DNA of 64,000 nt from Pseudomonadales bacterium (lineage in GTDB: Bacteria; Pseudomonadota; Gammaproteobacteria; Pseudomonadales; Azotimanducaceae), in NCBI GenBank assembly GCA_019634925.1, contig JAHCAL010000006.1, forward strand, positions 124,001-188,000, written 5' to 3'. Positions 35,408 through 43,794 of the stretch are shown piece by piece. Every line of letters begins with the position of its first letter. Position 1 is the first letter of the stretch. Position numbers and translations under genes: made by a program. Under the pieces are notes generated by a model. The model had not been told where the DNA came from, made no database searches, and was given only the letters and a program-made list of their open reading frames with translations.

Positions 35408-36388
35408 TCAGTCGAACACCGCTCGGAAATGGCGCACCGCGAACCGGTCGAGCCAGCTCGCCGCGCGGGCGCCTTCCACGAATCCGCAGTGCCCGCCCCA
35501 GAGGCTGATCACGACGTCGACCCCGATCGGTAGATCGTGAAAATCCACGATCGGCACGATGGGGTCGTCCGCGGCGGTGACGATGGTGGCGCGGGTGCCG
35601 GTCAGCGCCTGACCGGTCAGCGTGTATCGATCCAGATAGTCTCCGGTGTCGCGAAACACCGTGTGGTCACGCACGAACAGGTCCGTCAACGTGGCCACGC
35701 TCTTGAGCGCGAAAGCCGGCGTGAAATCGTATCGATCGGGAAACGCCGCCTGTTTCGCGCGCAGCGCGCGATGCCACTTGCGCAGGAAATACCAGCGGTA
35801 GCCGACCCAGCCCGTGTCGATGGCGCGCATGGTCCGCTCCGGCGCGATGGCCGGGCAGACGGCGAGCGTCGGCAGACCCGTGGCCCGCGCCACGCGCAGC
35901 GCGAAATTGCCGCCGAGCGAGAAACCGATGACCCCGCCGCCGTCGCGTGCCGTGAGGTGCACCACGGCGTCGACGACTTCCTGGGTGCGTGCCGAATGGA
36001 ACAGGTCCTCGTTCAGGTGCTCGGTGCCGCCGTGATCGCGCAGGTTGAGCCGCGCGACGCGGAACCCGGCGGCGTGAAGCTCGCTCGCGGCGGATAGCAG
36101 GTAGCTCGAATCGGCGCTGCCGAGCCAGCCGTGGATCAGGACGATGGTCGGGGCCGGCGCCGCGGGCTCGGTCACCCGGGCCTCCAGTACCGCGCCGTCG
36201 CTGCAGGGGATCAGTACCCGCCGGCTCGCAGCGACGAGCGCGGCGGCGCGCCGCGCGACCTCCCGCCGCCGGCCGACGCTCGCGAGCAGGGTCTGCGCGT
36301 GCGCGTTGCGCAGCCACGGCGCCGGGGCGAACGGTTCGCCCCGCACCTGACTGTTGGCCTTTGGCTTGACGCTCGCGTCCGCTGGCAT
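35408..36388 (-). CDS. YheT-type alpha/beta hydrolase
   Basis: A 326-residue hydrolase of the UPF0017/YheT family. It begins with PFAPAPWLRNAHAQTLLAS, the conserved WLRNxHxQT segment of this family. The oxyanion region is VLIHGWLGSADSSYL, the nucleophile elbow is GFSLGG (Ser157), and the likely acid and base lie in AADDPIVP and GGHCGF. Family members are esterase-like, with unclear substrates. It starts 4 bases after the stop of the upstream SDR on the same strand, so they form one transcription unit. Confidence 0.87.
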   Translation of the reverse strand: MPADASVKPKANSQVRGEPFAPAPWLRNAHAQTLLASVGRRREVARRAAALVAASRRVLIPCSDGAVLEARVTEPAAPAPTIVLIHGWLGSADSSYLLSAASELHAAGFRVARLNLRDHGGTEHLNEDLFHSARTQEVVDAVVHLTARDGGGVIGFSLGGNFALRVARATGLPTLAVCPAIAPERTMRAIDTGWVGYRWYFLRKWHRALRAKQAAFPDRYDFTPAFALKSVATLTDLFVRDHTVFRDTGDYLDRYTLTGQALTGTRATIVTAADDPIVPIVDFHDLPIGVDVVISLWGGHCGFVEGARAASWLDRFAVRHFRAVFD

Positions 36389-36392
36389 CGGC

Positions 36393-37109
36393 TCAGGGCA
36401 GCAGGGCGCCGCCGTCGACGTCGATCGTGCTGCCGGTCACGAAGTCGTTCTCGATCGCGAACAGGATGCCGGCGGCGACCTCGTCCGCCGTGCCGGCCCG
36501 CTTCAGCAGCGTGTTGGCGGTCGCCGCGGCCAGGAACTGCGCGCGCGCCTCGCCCTGCACCGGGAACATCGGTGTATCGATGACGCCGGGCGACACCACG
36601 TTGATCCGGCGCGGCGCGAGTTCGGGCGCCACCGCCCGCGCGAAGCCCTCGACCGCGTTGCCGACCGTCGAGATCGCCGCCATGCCGGGCTGGCACTTGC
36701 GGGCGGGAGAGCCGCTGACCAGCACGATGCAGCCGTTCTGGGTCAGGTGTTCGGCGCCGAGGCGAACCGTGTTGACGTAACCCCACAGCTTGCGGAACGA
36801 GCCCTGGAAACCGTCCAGGTCCATCTTGAGGAACGGCCCGGTTGCACGTTCGCCGCCGGTGGCGGCGTTGACCAGGATGTCGTACGGCGCCAGCGCCGCA
36901 AACGTCGCAGTCATGGCTGCGCGGTCGAGCACGTCGAGCTGGCGGATGTCCGCGCCGTCGCCGAGCACGCGGCGCGCCTCCGCCAGGTTGTCCGCGGAGC
37001 GGCTCATCACCATCACACGGGCGCCCCGCGCCTGCAGCTGCCGGGCGGCGGCGAGGCCGATGCCCGAGGTGCCGCCCAGTACCAGTGCCTTTTTCCCAGC
37101 TACGTCCAT
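36393..37109 (-). CDS. Short-chain dehydrogenase/reductase without YxxxK
   Basis: A 238-residue SDR with the nucleotide-binding motif LGGTSGIG (11-18), the NAATGG segment for NNAG (81-86) and the active-site Ser in VLVSGS (132-134). The expected YxxxK reads ISTVG (146-150), so the catalytic Tyr and Lys are absent, while the following AVEGFARAVAPELAPRRINVVSPG is normal. It may be a nucleotide-binding non-catalytic protein or use a different mechanism. The ATG at 37109 follows a very strong GAGGAGGAG ribosome site; the longer frame from 37148 has none. Confidence 0.82.
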   Translation of the reverse strand: MDVAGKKALVLGGTSGIGLAAARQLQARGARVMVMSRSADNLAEARRVLGDGADIRQLDVLDRAAMTATFAALAPYDILVNAATGGERATGPFLKMDLDGFQGSFRKLWGYVNTVRLGAEHLTQNGCIVLVSGSPARKCQPGMAAISTVGNAVEGFARAVAPELAPRRINVVSPGVIDTPMFPVQGEARAQFLAAATANTLLKRAGTADEVAAGILFAIENDFVTGSTIDVDGGALLP

Positions 37110-37172
37110 CGTTCTCCTCCTCCGTTGCGGGTCATCGGTGCCGGGCATCGCCGGCGCCAGTGCAGGCGCCGA

Positions 37173-38348
37173 TCATAACGACTGATCGGAGCGGATGCGT
37201 TCGCCGTGAATGCCGAGTCCGGCCAGCACCTCGATCACGTTGCCCGGACCGGTGACGTGCGCCGCGCCGATCAGCACCAGCGCCGTACCGGGCCTGTCGA
37301 GTTCGCGCACGATGCCCTGCGCCATGCCGTCGTGCCGCGCATCGAGCAGGGCATGGCGGTAGTCATCGAGCCGCTGGTCCGGGTAGGCCTGCACGGCGAG
37401 GGCGGCGTCGAGCGCCGCATCGTCTCCAGCCAGCCAGGCGGTGATCATCTGTGCCAGCACCGGCTCCACGGATGCTTCCATGGCCAGCGCGTCGTCGAAC
37501 ACGGCGAGCTGGGTTTCGATCGGGTGGTCGAACAGGAGCGCGAGCTGGGCCTCCACCGATTCGAGCTCCGCCACCGGGCGGCTGCCGCGGCGCGCCAGGT
37601 AGTGTTCCTCGACGCCGCTCGCCGAGTCGTAGCCGAGCGCCATCAGCCGCGCCACCACCAGCTGCTGGGTCACGAAGGCCGGCCCGGTCGGTTCGAACAT
37701 GGCGGGCGTCATGCCGTAGCGGGCGAGCCGCGCCTCGAGTTCCCGCGCGCGGGCCGGACCGAGCAGGTCGGAGAGCCGTTCGCCGGCCGGCAGCCGGGCA
37801 CGTTCCAGCGTCAGGCGCTGCAGGTCGGCAGCGGCCATGCGGGTGAGGTCCACCTCGACCACCAGCCGATCGGCCGCCGTGAAGGCGGCCTCCAGTTGCG
37901 CGGGCAGGGGGTGCAGGGCGGGCTTCAGTATGTGCAGCGTACCGGCCACGTACACGGTGGCGACGCGGCTTCTATAGCGCCACAGGTACAGCGGGTGTGG
38001 CTCGGCCGGTACCCGCGCCTTGATGGCCGCGCCCGTGGTGATCGACTCGTCGTTGAGCCAGCGCAGTTCGCATGGCGCGGCGTTCAGCGCCTGGCACTGG
38101 TGCAGCGCGTCGAGCGCGGCCTCCAGATCGTTGGCACGGCCGTGGCTGATACCGGGCGGTGCGTCCGGTGCGTCTGGCAGCATGGCCAGTGCGCGCGGGC
38201 GCTCGAGTGCTGCGTAGTGGGCAAACGGATCGGCGGGGGCGGCATTGCCGAGCGAAACGACGAGCAGACCGACCAGCAGCGTGACCCGGCAACCGATCCG
38301 GCACGCCAAAGCTGGTCGGGCGGGCCGGCCGCCCGGACGGTGCGCCAT
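37173..38348 (-). CDS. TraB/GumN family protein
   Basis: A 391-residue exported protein with a basic start and hydrophobic segment (VTLLVGLLVVSLGNAAPA). The TraB/GumN hallmarks are the paired GxxH motifs: GTLHILKPALHPLP near residue 145 and GAAHVTGPGNVIEVLAGLG near the C-terminus, which probably bind metal. TraB-type proteins have been proposed to be Tiki-like metalloproteases, but this is not proven for bacterial members. The ATG overlaps the CinA-like stop as ATGA, so the two are coupled. Confidence 0.83.
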   Translation of the reverse strand: MAHRPGGRPARPALACRIGCRVTLLVGLLVVSLGNAAPADPFAHYAALERPRALAMLPDAPDAPPGISHGRANDLEAALDALHQCQALNAAPCELRWLNDESITTGAAIKARVPAEPHPLYLWRYRSRVATVYVAGTLHILKPALHPLPAQLEAAFTAADRLVVEVDLTRMAAADLQRLTLERARLPAGERLSDLLGPARARELEARLARYGMTPAMFEPTGPAFVTQQLVVARLMALGYDSASGVEEHYLARRGSRPVAELESVEAQLALLFDHPIETQLAVFDDALAMEASVEPVLAQMITAWLAGDDAALDAALAVQAYPDQRLDDYRHALLDARHDGMAQGIVRELDRPGTALVLIGAAHVTGPGNVIEVLAGLGIHGERIRSDQSL

Positions 38349-39103
38349 CACGAGCGTTGGATGTCCTGCGGGGTCTCGCCCGCGGCGACGATGGCGGCGC
38401 TCACCTCGGCCAATACGGTTTCGAGTTCGGCCGGATCGGTACCGCGCATCACGAGGGACGTGCCGTAACGGTCGGCGCGGAAGAACGGATAGCTGCCGAG
38501 GTCGACACTCGGGTGACGATTCTGGATGTCGGTCAGCGGCCCCGCGATCTGGCTCTCGCCCACGTAGGCGGTCACCGAGAAGGAGCGCACCACCGCGCCG
38601 CCTTTCAGTTTGCCTTCCAGGCTGCCGAGCATGGCCTGCATGACCGCCGGGATGCCGGCCATGACGAACACGTTCTCGATGCGGAATCCCTGCGGCCCGC
38701 CGGTCAGGTTGTCGATCAGGGTCGCGCCTTCCGGTACCCGCGCCATGCGCTTGCGCGCCGCCATGATGTCCGGCGGGGCGGGGCGGCGCGCGATCCGCTC
38801 GGCGATCTCGGAATGGATGATCAGGTTGACGCCGAACGCCTCGGCGACGCATTCCGCGGTGATGTCGTCGTGGGTCGGGCCGATGCCACCGGTGGTGAAC
38901 ACGTAGTCGAAGCGCCGGCGGGTCTCGTTCAGCGTGTCGACGATGGTTTTCGTCACGTCCGGAATCACCCGCGCCTCGCGGACCTGGATGCCCCAGGCGC
39001 CGAGGGTCTTCGCGATGTGGTTGAGATTCACGTCCTGGGTGCGGCCCGAGAGGATCTCGTTGCCGATGATCAGGACGCAGGCGGTCACGGTAGTCTGGGT
39101 CAT
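38348..39103 (-). CDS. Molybdopterin-binding CinA N-domain protein
   Basis: A 251-residue protein of the MoCF-biosynthesis/CinA-N family. The start ACVLIIGNEILSGRTQDVN, the central TTGGIGPTHDDITAE loop and GVPxxM-type segment VFVMAGIPAVMQAML are characteristic. The C-terminal nicotinamide-nucleotide amidase (PncC) domain of full CinA is absent, so this is the stand-alone form. In related proteins this domain is linked to ADP-ribose pyrophosphatase or pterin binding; here the function is uncertain. The ATG at 39103 was chosen because homology begins there. There is no obvious ribosome site. Confidence 0.86.
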   Translation of the reverse strand: MTQTTVTACVLIIGNEILSGRTQDVNLNHIAKTLGAWGIQVREARVIPDVTKTIVDTLNETRRRFDYVFTTGGIGPTHDDITAECVAEAFGVNLIIHSEIAERIARRPAPPDIMAARKRMARVPEGATLIDNLTGGPQGFRIENVFVMAGIPAVMQAMLGSLEGKLKGGAVVRSFSVTAYVGESQIAGPLTDIQNRHPSVDLGSYPFFRADRYGTSLVMRGTDPAELETVLAEVSAAIVAAGETPQDIQRS

Positions 39104-39265
39104 TTGGGTCTGGTCTGCTTGGGGTCGCTGGCGGTTGGTGTCCGGGCGGAATCGTAGCACGGCGGACGCACAGAACGGCTTACAAACCCAACATCACGCC
39201 TACAGCCGACCAGTGCTCCGCTGGTCAGAATGTGACGCACGGCAAGGACGACGGGCAGGTACACG

Positions 39266-39577
39266 ATGGAACGACGGCGGGGTGAGGCAGCGCGGCTCTG
39301 GTTTCGCTCCGAGCGATTTTTCCGCAGCAACGACAGCTGGTACTTCCACACCCGCGAAGGGTTCGAGGTGGGCCCGTACCGCCAGCGGGAGGCCGCCGAA
39401 GCCGACGCACAGCTGCTGATCGACGAACTCAAGCGCACGCCGCCGGCCGATGTAGTGCGGGTCATCCGCAATTTCATTCTCGGCATGGGGGGCGAGCTCG
39501 ACTATCGGCGCGACCCGGCCTTCACGGACTACGTCGTCTCCGAAGACGATCAGACCCTCGAGGCGTTGCGCGGCTGA
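39266..39577 (+). CDS. Small DUF6316-like protein
   Basis: A 103-residue protein with the pattern ERFFRSNDSWYFHTREGFEVGPYRQREAAEADA. I associate this WYFxTREGxxxGPY pattern with the small DUF6316 family of Gammaproteobacteria, from memory. It has no signal peptide or membrane segment. The C-terminal part is acidic (SEDDQTLEAL). Its function is unknown. The tail overlaps the convergent lumazine-binding-like gene by 28 bases. Confidence 0.7.
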   Translation: MERRRGEAARLWFRSERFFRSNDSWYFHTREGFEVGPYRQREAAEADAQLLIDELKRTPPADVVRVIRNFILGMGGELDYRRDPAFTDYVVSEDDQTLEALRG

Positions 39578-39963
39578 CCCTGCGATGGCGGCGTTCCGCC
39601 GGTGTGCGCGTAAGTCTTGTTGGTGATCATCCAGCGGCCGTCGATCCGGGCTACCGAGAAGTAGTCGACGAAGTCGCAGCCCAGGTAGTCGGTCTCGACC
39701 AGCACCGCCACGCCCGCGTCACCGGAGATGTCGATCGAACGGACGACCGCCCGGTAGTTCGGCCCCGCCATGCCGGGCTGTGCCTGCACCATGTCGAAGA
39801 ACCCCTGGATCGGAATGTAGGTCTCCATGGCGCCGATGTGGCCCATCATGCGTGCGTCCGGGTGGAACGCGGCCTTCAGCTTGGCGACGTCACCGTTGGC
39901 GCCGTCGATGTAGAGCTGGATGACGGCGCGGACGTCCTCGAGATCCTGCAGATAGGTCGACAT
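39550..39963 (-). CDS. NTF2-like (lumazine-binding type) protein
   Basis: A 137-residue protein of the NTF2-like/SnoaL superfamily, closest in pattern to the putative lumazine-binding group: EDVRAVIQLYIDGANGDVAKLKAAFHPDARMMGHIG at the start and a C-terminal strand pair ending DGRWMITNKTYAHT. Such proteins are small-ligand binding folds or hydratase-like enzymes, with no assigned substrate here. It is alone on its strand between the DUF6316-like gene and an enoyl-CoA hydratase gene. Confidence 0.8.
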   Translation of the reverse strand: MSTYLQDLEDVRAVIQLYIDGANGDVAKLKAAFHPDARMMGHIGAMETYIPIQGFFDMVQAQPGMAGPNYRAVVRSIDISGDAGVAVLVETDYLGCDFVDYFSVARIDGRWMITNKTYAHTGGTPPSQGQPRNASRV

Positions 39964-40075
39964 GGATCACGCTCCCCGTGGTGACGGTCGTTACGACGGC
40001 GAGCATAACCAGCCGCGGGGCGGTTGGCGACGGGTCATGCGGCCAGGGGCAGGCCTGGCGGGAACGGCTGGTTAC

Positions 40076-40885
40076 TCAGCGCCCCTCGAACCGCGGCGGC
40101 CGCTTCTCCTTGAACGCACGGCGACCTTCCCGGTAATCCGCGCTGTCGAAACAGGCGTCCACCATGCCGCGCACGGCGCGTACGTCGTCCTCGCGGCCGC
40201 CGCGTTCCCAGGCGTTCACGGCGGCCTTGGCCGCGCGCACGGTGAGCGGCGCGTTGCGCGCGATGCGTTCCGCGTAGTCGGTCACGGCGCCTTCGAGTTC
40301 CTCGCGCGGCACCACGAAGTTCACCAGCCCCATCGCGTGTGCCTCGGGCGCCTCGAAGAAACGCGCCGAGAACATGATGTCCCGCGCGCGGGCCGGGCCG
40401 ACGATCCGCGCGAGCTTGGCGAGTCCTTCGTATTCGTAGCCGAGGCCGAGCCGCGCGGCCGGGATGCCGAAGCGCGAATCGGGGCTCGCGAAGCGCACGT
40501 CCGCCGCGAGCGCGGTCGCGAGGCCGCCGCCGATGCAGAATCCCTCGATGCAGGCGAGCAGCGGTTTCTCGAACCGGGCGAGCCACCGGTTGGCATCGCC
40601 GGCGACGCGCGCGTAGTCCTCTTTCTGCGCGGCGTTGGCGCGCTTGCTGTCGAACTCGGAGATGTCGGCGCCGGAGACGAACGCCTTGCCGCCGGCGCCG
40701 CGCATCACGGCGACCCGCACCGCGGGGTTCTCGGCGTAGTGGGCGAGGATGTCGGCGAGGCCCTGCCACATGTCGAGCGAGAGCGCGTTGTGCCGTTCCG
40801 GCTGGTTGAACACGATCCAGCCGATGCCGTTCGGGTCGATGCGGCTCAGCATGCGGGTGGTGTTCAGGTGCAGTGTCGAGGGCAT
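40076..40885 (-). CDS. Enoyl-CoA hydratase/isomerase family protein
   Basis: A 269-residue crotonase-fold protein. It has NQPERHNALSLDMWQGL, the oxyanion segment AFVSGADISEF, EGFCIGGGLATALAADVRF and FGIPAARLGLGYEYEGLAKL. At the two usual glutamate positions it has Gly/Ala-type residues, so it may not be a classical hydratase; isomerase, hydrolase or other crotonase chemistry is possible. The C-terminus EGRRAFKEKRPPRFEGR is typical of the family. It follows the MaoC-like gene on the same strand after 60 bases and faces an acyl-CoA dehydrogenase gene, forming a beta-oxidation-like group. Confidence 0.86.
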   Translation of the reverse strand: MPSTLHLNTTRMLSRIDPNGIGWIVFNQPERHNALSLDMWQGLADILAHYAENPAVRVAVMRGAGGKAFVSGADISEFDSKRANAAQKEDYARVAGDANRWLARFEKPLLACIEGFCIGGGLATALAADVRFASPDSRFGIPAARLGLGYEYEGLAKLARIVGPARARDIMFSARFFEAPEAHAMGLVNFVVPREELEGAVTDYAERIARNAPLTVRAAKAAVNAWERGGREDDVRAVRGMVDACFDSADYREGRRAFKEKRPPRFEGR

Positions 40886-40945
40886 GGGTCGCTCCGGTGG
40901 GATGAGGGGTTCGGTCGGGTGGTTCGGTCGAGTGGGTCGAATGGC

Positions 40946-41413
40946 TCAGGCCGGTGCCGTGGTTTCCGGCCGGCGCAGCATCATGGCGCCGCGCACGCAG
41001 CTGCAGACCAGCTCACCGCGCTGGTTGACGCCCTGGTGCTCGAAGGTCACCACGCCCCGGTCCGGCTTGCTGCGGCTGGCGCGCCGGTCGAGCACGGTGG
41101 TGGAGACCCGGATGGTGTCGCCGATGAACACCGGGTTCGGAAAGGTCGTGCGGTCGAAGCCGAGGTTGCCGAGCGTGGTGCCGAGCGTGGTGTCGCCGAC
41201 CGAAAGGCCCACCACGAGGCCCAGGGTGAAGATGCTGTTGACCAGGATCCGGCCGTGTTCGGTGCCGCGCGCGAATTCGGCGTCGAGGTGCAGCGGTTGC
41301 GGATTCAGCGTGAGGGCGCTGAACAGCAGGTTGTCGGTCTCGGTCACGGTGCGGCCGGGCTGGTGCTCGAAACGCATGCCGATCTCGAGTTCCTCGAAGT
41401 ACTTTCCGGCCAA
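40946..41413 (-). CDS. MaoC-like (R)-enoyl-CoA hydratase
   Basis: A 155-residue single hot-dog protein. The R-hydratase motif is seen as TLNPQPLHLDAEFARGTEHGRILVNS, with the active-site Asn/Asp and His positions occupied by Asn and His. The family hydrates trans-2-enoyl-CoA to (R)-3-hydroxyacyl-CoA. The start is TTG at 41413 with GGGAG about eight bases upstream; the family usually begins close to this KYFEELEIGM segment. It is divergent from the acyl-CoA dehydrogenase at 41516, whose product would be its natural substrate. Confidence 0.87.
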   Translation of the reverse strand: MAGKYFEELEIGMRFEHQPGRTVTETDNLLFSALTLNPQPLHLDAEFARGTEHGRILVNSIFTLGLVVGLSVGDTTLGTTLGNLGFDRTTFPNPVFIGDTIRVSTTVLDRRASRSKPDRGVVTFEHQGVNQRGELVCSCVRGAMMLRRPETTAPA

Positions 41414-41515
41414 GTTCGCCGCTCCCTCGGTTCCGCTGCTCCCGGCGGGAGGTTAACCTCTGCGACCATGACGTGCCAGGCGCAGGATCGGTGCGCGAAC
41501 CGGGGAGGGCTGCGG

Positions 41516-42682
41516 GTGGATTTCGAGGAGAGCGAGGAACACGGACTGATCCGGGCGGCGGTGCGCAAGGTCTGCGCGGGCTTCCCCGACGAATACTGGT
41601 CGAAGTGCGATGCCGACCACGAATTTCCGTGGGCCTTCTACGACGCGATGGCCGCCGCCGGCTGGATCGGCGTCGCGATTCCCGAGGCCTACGGCGGCAG
41701 CGGCAGGGGCATCACCGAGGCGAGCATCGTGCTCGGCGAAGTGGCCGCATCCGGGGCCGCGATGAACGGGGCCACCCCCCTGCACCTGTCGATGTTCGGC
41801 ATGGAGCCGGTGGTGAAGTTCGGCTCCGAGGCCATGAAGCAGAAATATCTGCCGGACGTCGCGCGCGGCGCGCTGCACGTGGCGTTCGGGGTGACCGAGC
41901 CCGACGCCGGCACCGATACGACGTCGATCAGCACCTTCGCGCGTCGGGACGGCGACCACTACATCGTGCGCGGCCGCAAGGTCTGGACCACCAAGGCGCT
42001 CCAGTCGGCGCGCGTGCTGCTGCTGGTGCGCACCACGCCGCGCGACCAGGTCGCGCGGCGGACCGATGGCATGACCCTGCTGCTCGCGGAACTCACCCGG
42101 CCGGAGGTTGCCATCTCGCCGATCGACAAGGTCGGGCGCAACGCGGTCGCCACCTGCGAGGTGGTGTACGACGACCTGCCGGTGCACGTCACCGACCGCG
42201 TCGGCGAGGAGGGCAAGGGTTTCCAGTACCTGCTGGCCGGGCTCAACGCGGAGCGGGTACTCATCGCGTCGGAGGCCATCGGCATCGGCCGCGCGGCCCT
42301 GCGCCGGGCGGTCGACTATGCCAACGAGCGGGTGGTGTTCGGCCGCCCGATCGGCAAGAACCAGGGGGTGGCGTTTCCGCTCGGCGAGGCACGCATGCGG
42401 CTCGACGCGGCGGAGCTGATGGTGCGCAAGGCGGCCTGGCTGCTCGACCACGGTCGGCCCTGCGGGGCGGAGGCGAACATGGCCAAGTGGCTGGCGGCGG
42501 ACGCGGCGTTCCAGGCTGCCGATCAGGCCATGCAGACCCACGGCGGGTTCGGCTACGCGCGCGAGTACCACGTCGAACGCTACTGGCGCGAAGCGCGCCT
42601 CATGCGCATCGCGCCGATCTCCCAGGAGATGATCCTGAACTACGTCACCGAGCACGTGCTCGGCCTGCCGCGCTCCTACTGA
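41516..42682 (+). CDS. Acyl-CoA dehydrogenase
   Basis: A 388-residue single-gene ACAD with all three domains: an N-terminal helical region with GWIGVAIPEAYGGSGRG, a flavin loop FGVTEPDAGTDTTSIST, GRKVWTTKALQSARVL, and a C-terminal ERVVFGRPIGKNQGVAFPL with QTHGGFGYAREYHVERYWRE. It oxidises an acyl-CoA to the enoyl-CoA with FAD. I chose GTG at 41516 because GGGGAGGG lies about seven bases upstream; the ATG at 41468 lacks a ribosome site and adds a non-family leader. It is divergent from the MaoC-like gene. Confidence 0.9.
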   Translation: MDFEESEEHGLIRAAVRKVCAGFPDEYWSKCDADHEFPWAFYDAMAAAGWIGVAIPEAYGGSGRGITEASIVLGEVAASGAAMNGATPLHLSMFGMEPVVKFGSEAMKQKYLPDVARGALHVAFGVTEPDAGTDTTSISTFARRDGDHYIVRGRKVWTTKALQSARVLLLVRTTPRDQVARRTDGMTLLLAELTRPEVAISPIDKVGRNAVATCEVVYDDLPVHVTDRVGEEGKGFQYLLAGLNAERVLIASEAIGIGRAALRRAVDYANERVVFGRPIGKNQGVAFPLGEARMRLDAAELMVRKAAWLLDHGRPCGAEANMAKWLAADAAFQAADQAMQTHGGFGYAREYHVERYWREARLMRIAPISQEMILNYVTEHVLGLPRSY

Positions 42683-43728
42683 GCGGATTCCGCTGCGCCC
42701 GGCGCGAGCCCGGCGAGCAGTTCGGCGGCGGGCACTGCGCGGCAGCCGGCCGTATTCTGACCGGCCCAGAGCGGCGTGAAGTCGGTGCGGCCGCGCGCCT
42801 CGGCGGCCTGCCGCAGCGGCAGCAGGGCGCTCGCAGCGCTCGGAAAGGCCGGCGCTGCCGCGTTGATCGGGCCGAGTTCGCGCATGAGCCGGTTGACGAT
42901 GCCGCGCGCGGGGCGCCCCGTGAACAGATTGGTCAACGCGGTATGGTCGGCGTCGGGTGCTGCGAGCGCGGCCCGGTGCATGGGGCCGGTGGTCGCCTCG
43001 GCGCAGCACAGGAAGGCGGTGCCGACCTGCACGCCGGCCGCGCCGAGCGCGAGTGCGGCGCGCACGCCCGCCGCATCGGCAATGCCGCCGGCGGCGATCA
43101 CGGGCACCCCGACCGCCGCGACGATCCGTGGGGTCAGAGTAAACGTGCCCATCTGGCGGGTCAGATCGTCGTCGAGGAAATGCCCGCGGTGGCCGCCGGC
43201 TTCGAGCCCCTGCGCGATGATGGCGTCGACCCCGCGCGCCTCGAGCCAGCGCGCTTCCGCGACCGTGGTCGCGCTGCTCACGATGCGTGCGCCCCACGCC
43301 CGCAGCGGGGCGAGCAGTGCTTCCTCCGGCAGGCCGAAGTGGAAGCTCACGACCGGCGGGCGGAACCGTTCGAGCAGTGGCAGGAGGTCGGCGTGGAACG
43401 GCTCGCGAGCCGCGGCCCGCGGTTGCAGTTCGCCGGCGATGCCGAATTCCCGGTAGTACGGGTCGAGCAGCGCGCGCCAGGCGGCGTCGGCGGCCGGGTC
43501 CGGCGCCGGGTTCGCGTGGCAGAAGAAGTTGACGTTCCAGGGGCGGGTCGTACCGCGCTGCATCGCCTCGAGTTCGCGGCCGAGCGCGTCGCGGCCGAGC
43601 ATGGCGGCAGGCAGCGAGCCGAGGCCGCCGGCGTTCGAGACCGCGAGGGCGAGTGCGCTGCCCTGCACGCCCGCCATGGGGGCCTGGACGACGGGAACCC
43701 GGATGCCGAACAGTTCAGCGATGCGCAT
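42676..43728 (-). CDS. Nitronate monooxygenase family protein
   Basis: A 350-residue FMN-dependent TIM-barrel protein of the nitronate monooxygenase/2-nitropropane dioxygenase class. It has VPVVQAPMAGVQGSALALAVSNAGGLGSL at the N-terminus, the catalytic-His segment GLEAGGHRGHF, AAGGIADAAGVRAALALGAAGVQVGTAFL for the phosphate site, and NLFTGRPARGIVNRLMREL. These enzymes oxidise toxic nitronates such as propionate-3-nitronate; some family members are enoyl reductases. Its end overlaps the acyl-CoA dehydrogenase end by seven bases on the other strand. Confidence 0.9.
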   Translation of the reverse strand: MRIAELFGIRVPVVQAPMAGVQGSALALAVSNAGGLGSLPAAMLGRDALGRELEAMQRGTTRPWNVNFFCHANPAPDPAADAAWRALLDPYYREFGIAGELQPRAAAREPFHADLLPLLERFRPPVVSFHFGLPEEALLAPLRAWGARIVSSATTVAEARWLEARGVDAIIAQGLEAGGHRGHFLDDDLTRQMGTFTLTPRIVAAVGVPVIAAGGIADAAGVRAALALGAAGVQVGTAFLCCAEATTGPMHRAALAAPDADHTALTNLFTGRPARGIVNRLMRELGPINAAAPAFPSAASALLPLRQAAEARGRTDFTPLWAGQNTAGCRAVPAAELLAGLAPGAAESAQ

Positions 43729-43794
43729 GGCTGAACGTCTCCCGGTCGGGTGGGGCTGCGCGGACGGCTCGTCGCAACGGGTCGAATCGTCGGA

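Noticed and set aside
40886..40945. Degenerate TTCGGTCG-type direct repeat before the ECH gene
   Set aside because: Two imperfect short copies only, within a 60-base gap; too weak to interpret.
43129..43143. GGGGTCAGAGTAAA motif like the repeat at 46647
   Set aside because: It lies inside the nitronate monooxygenase gene, where it reads FTLTP in a well-aligned position, so it is most likely coincidence.
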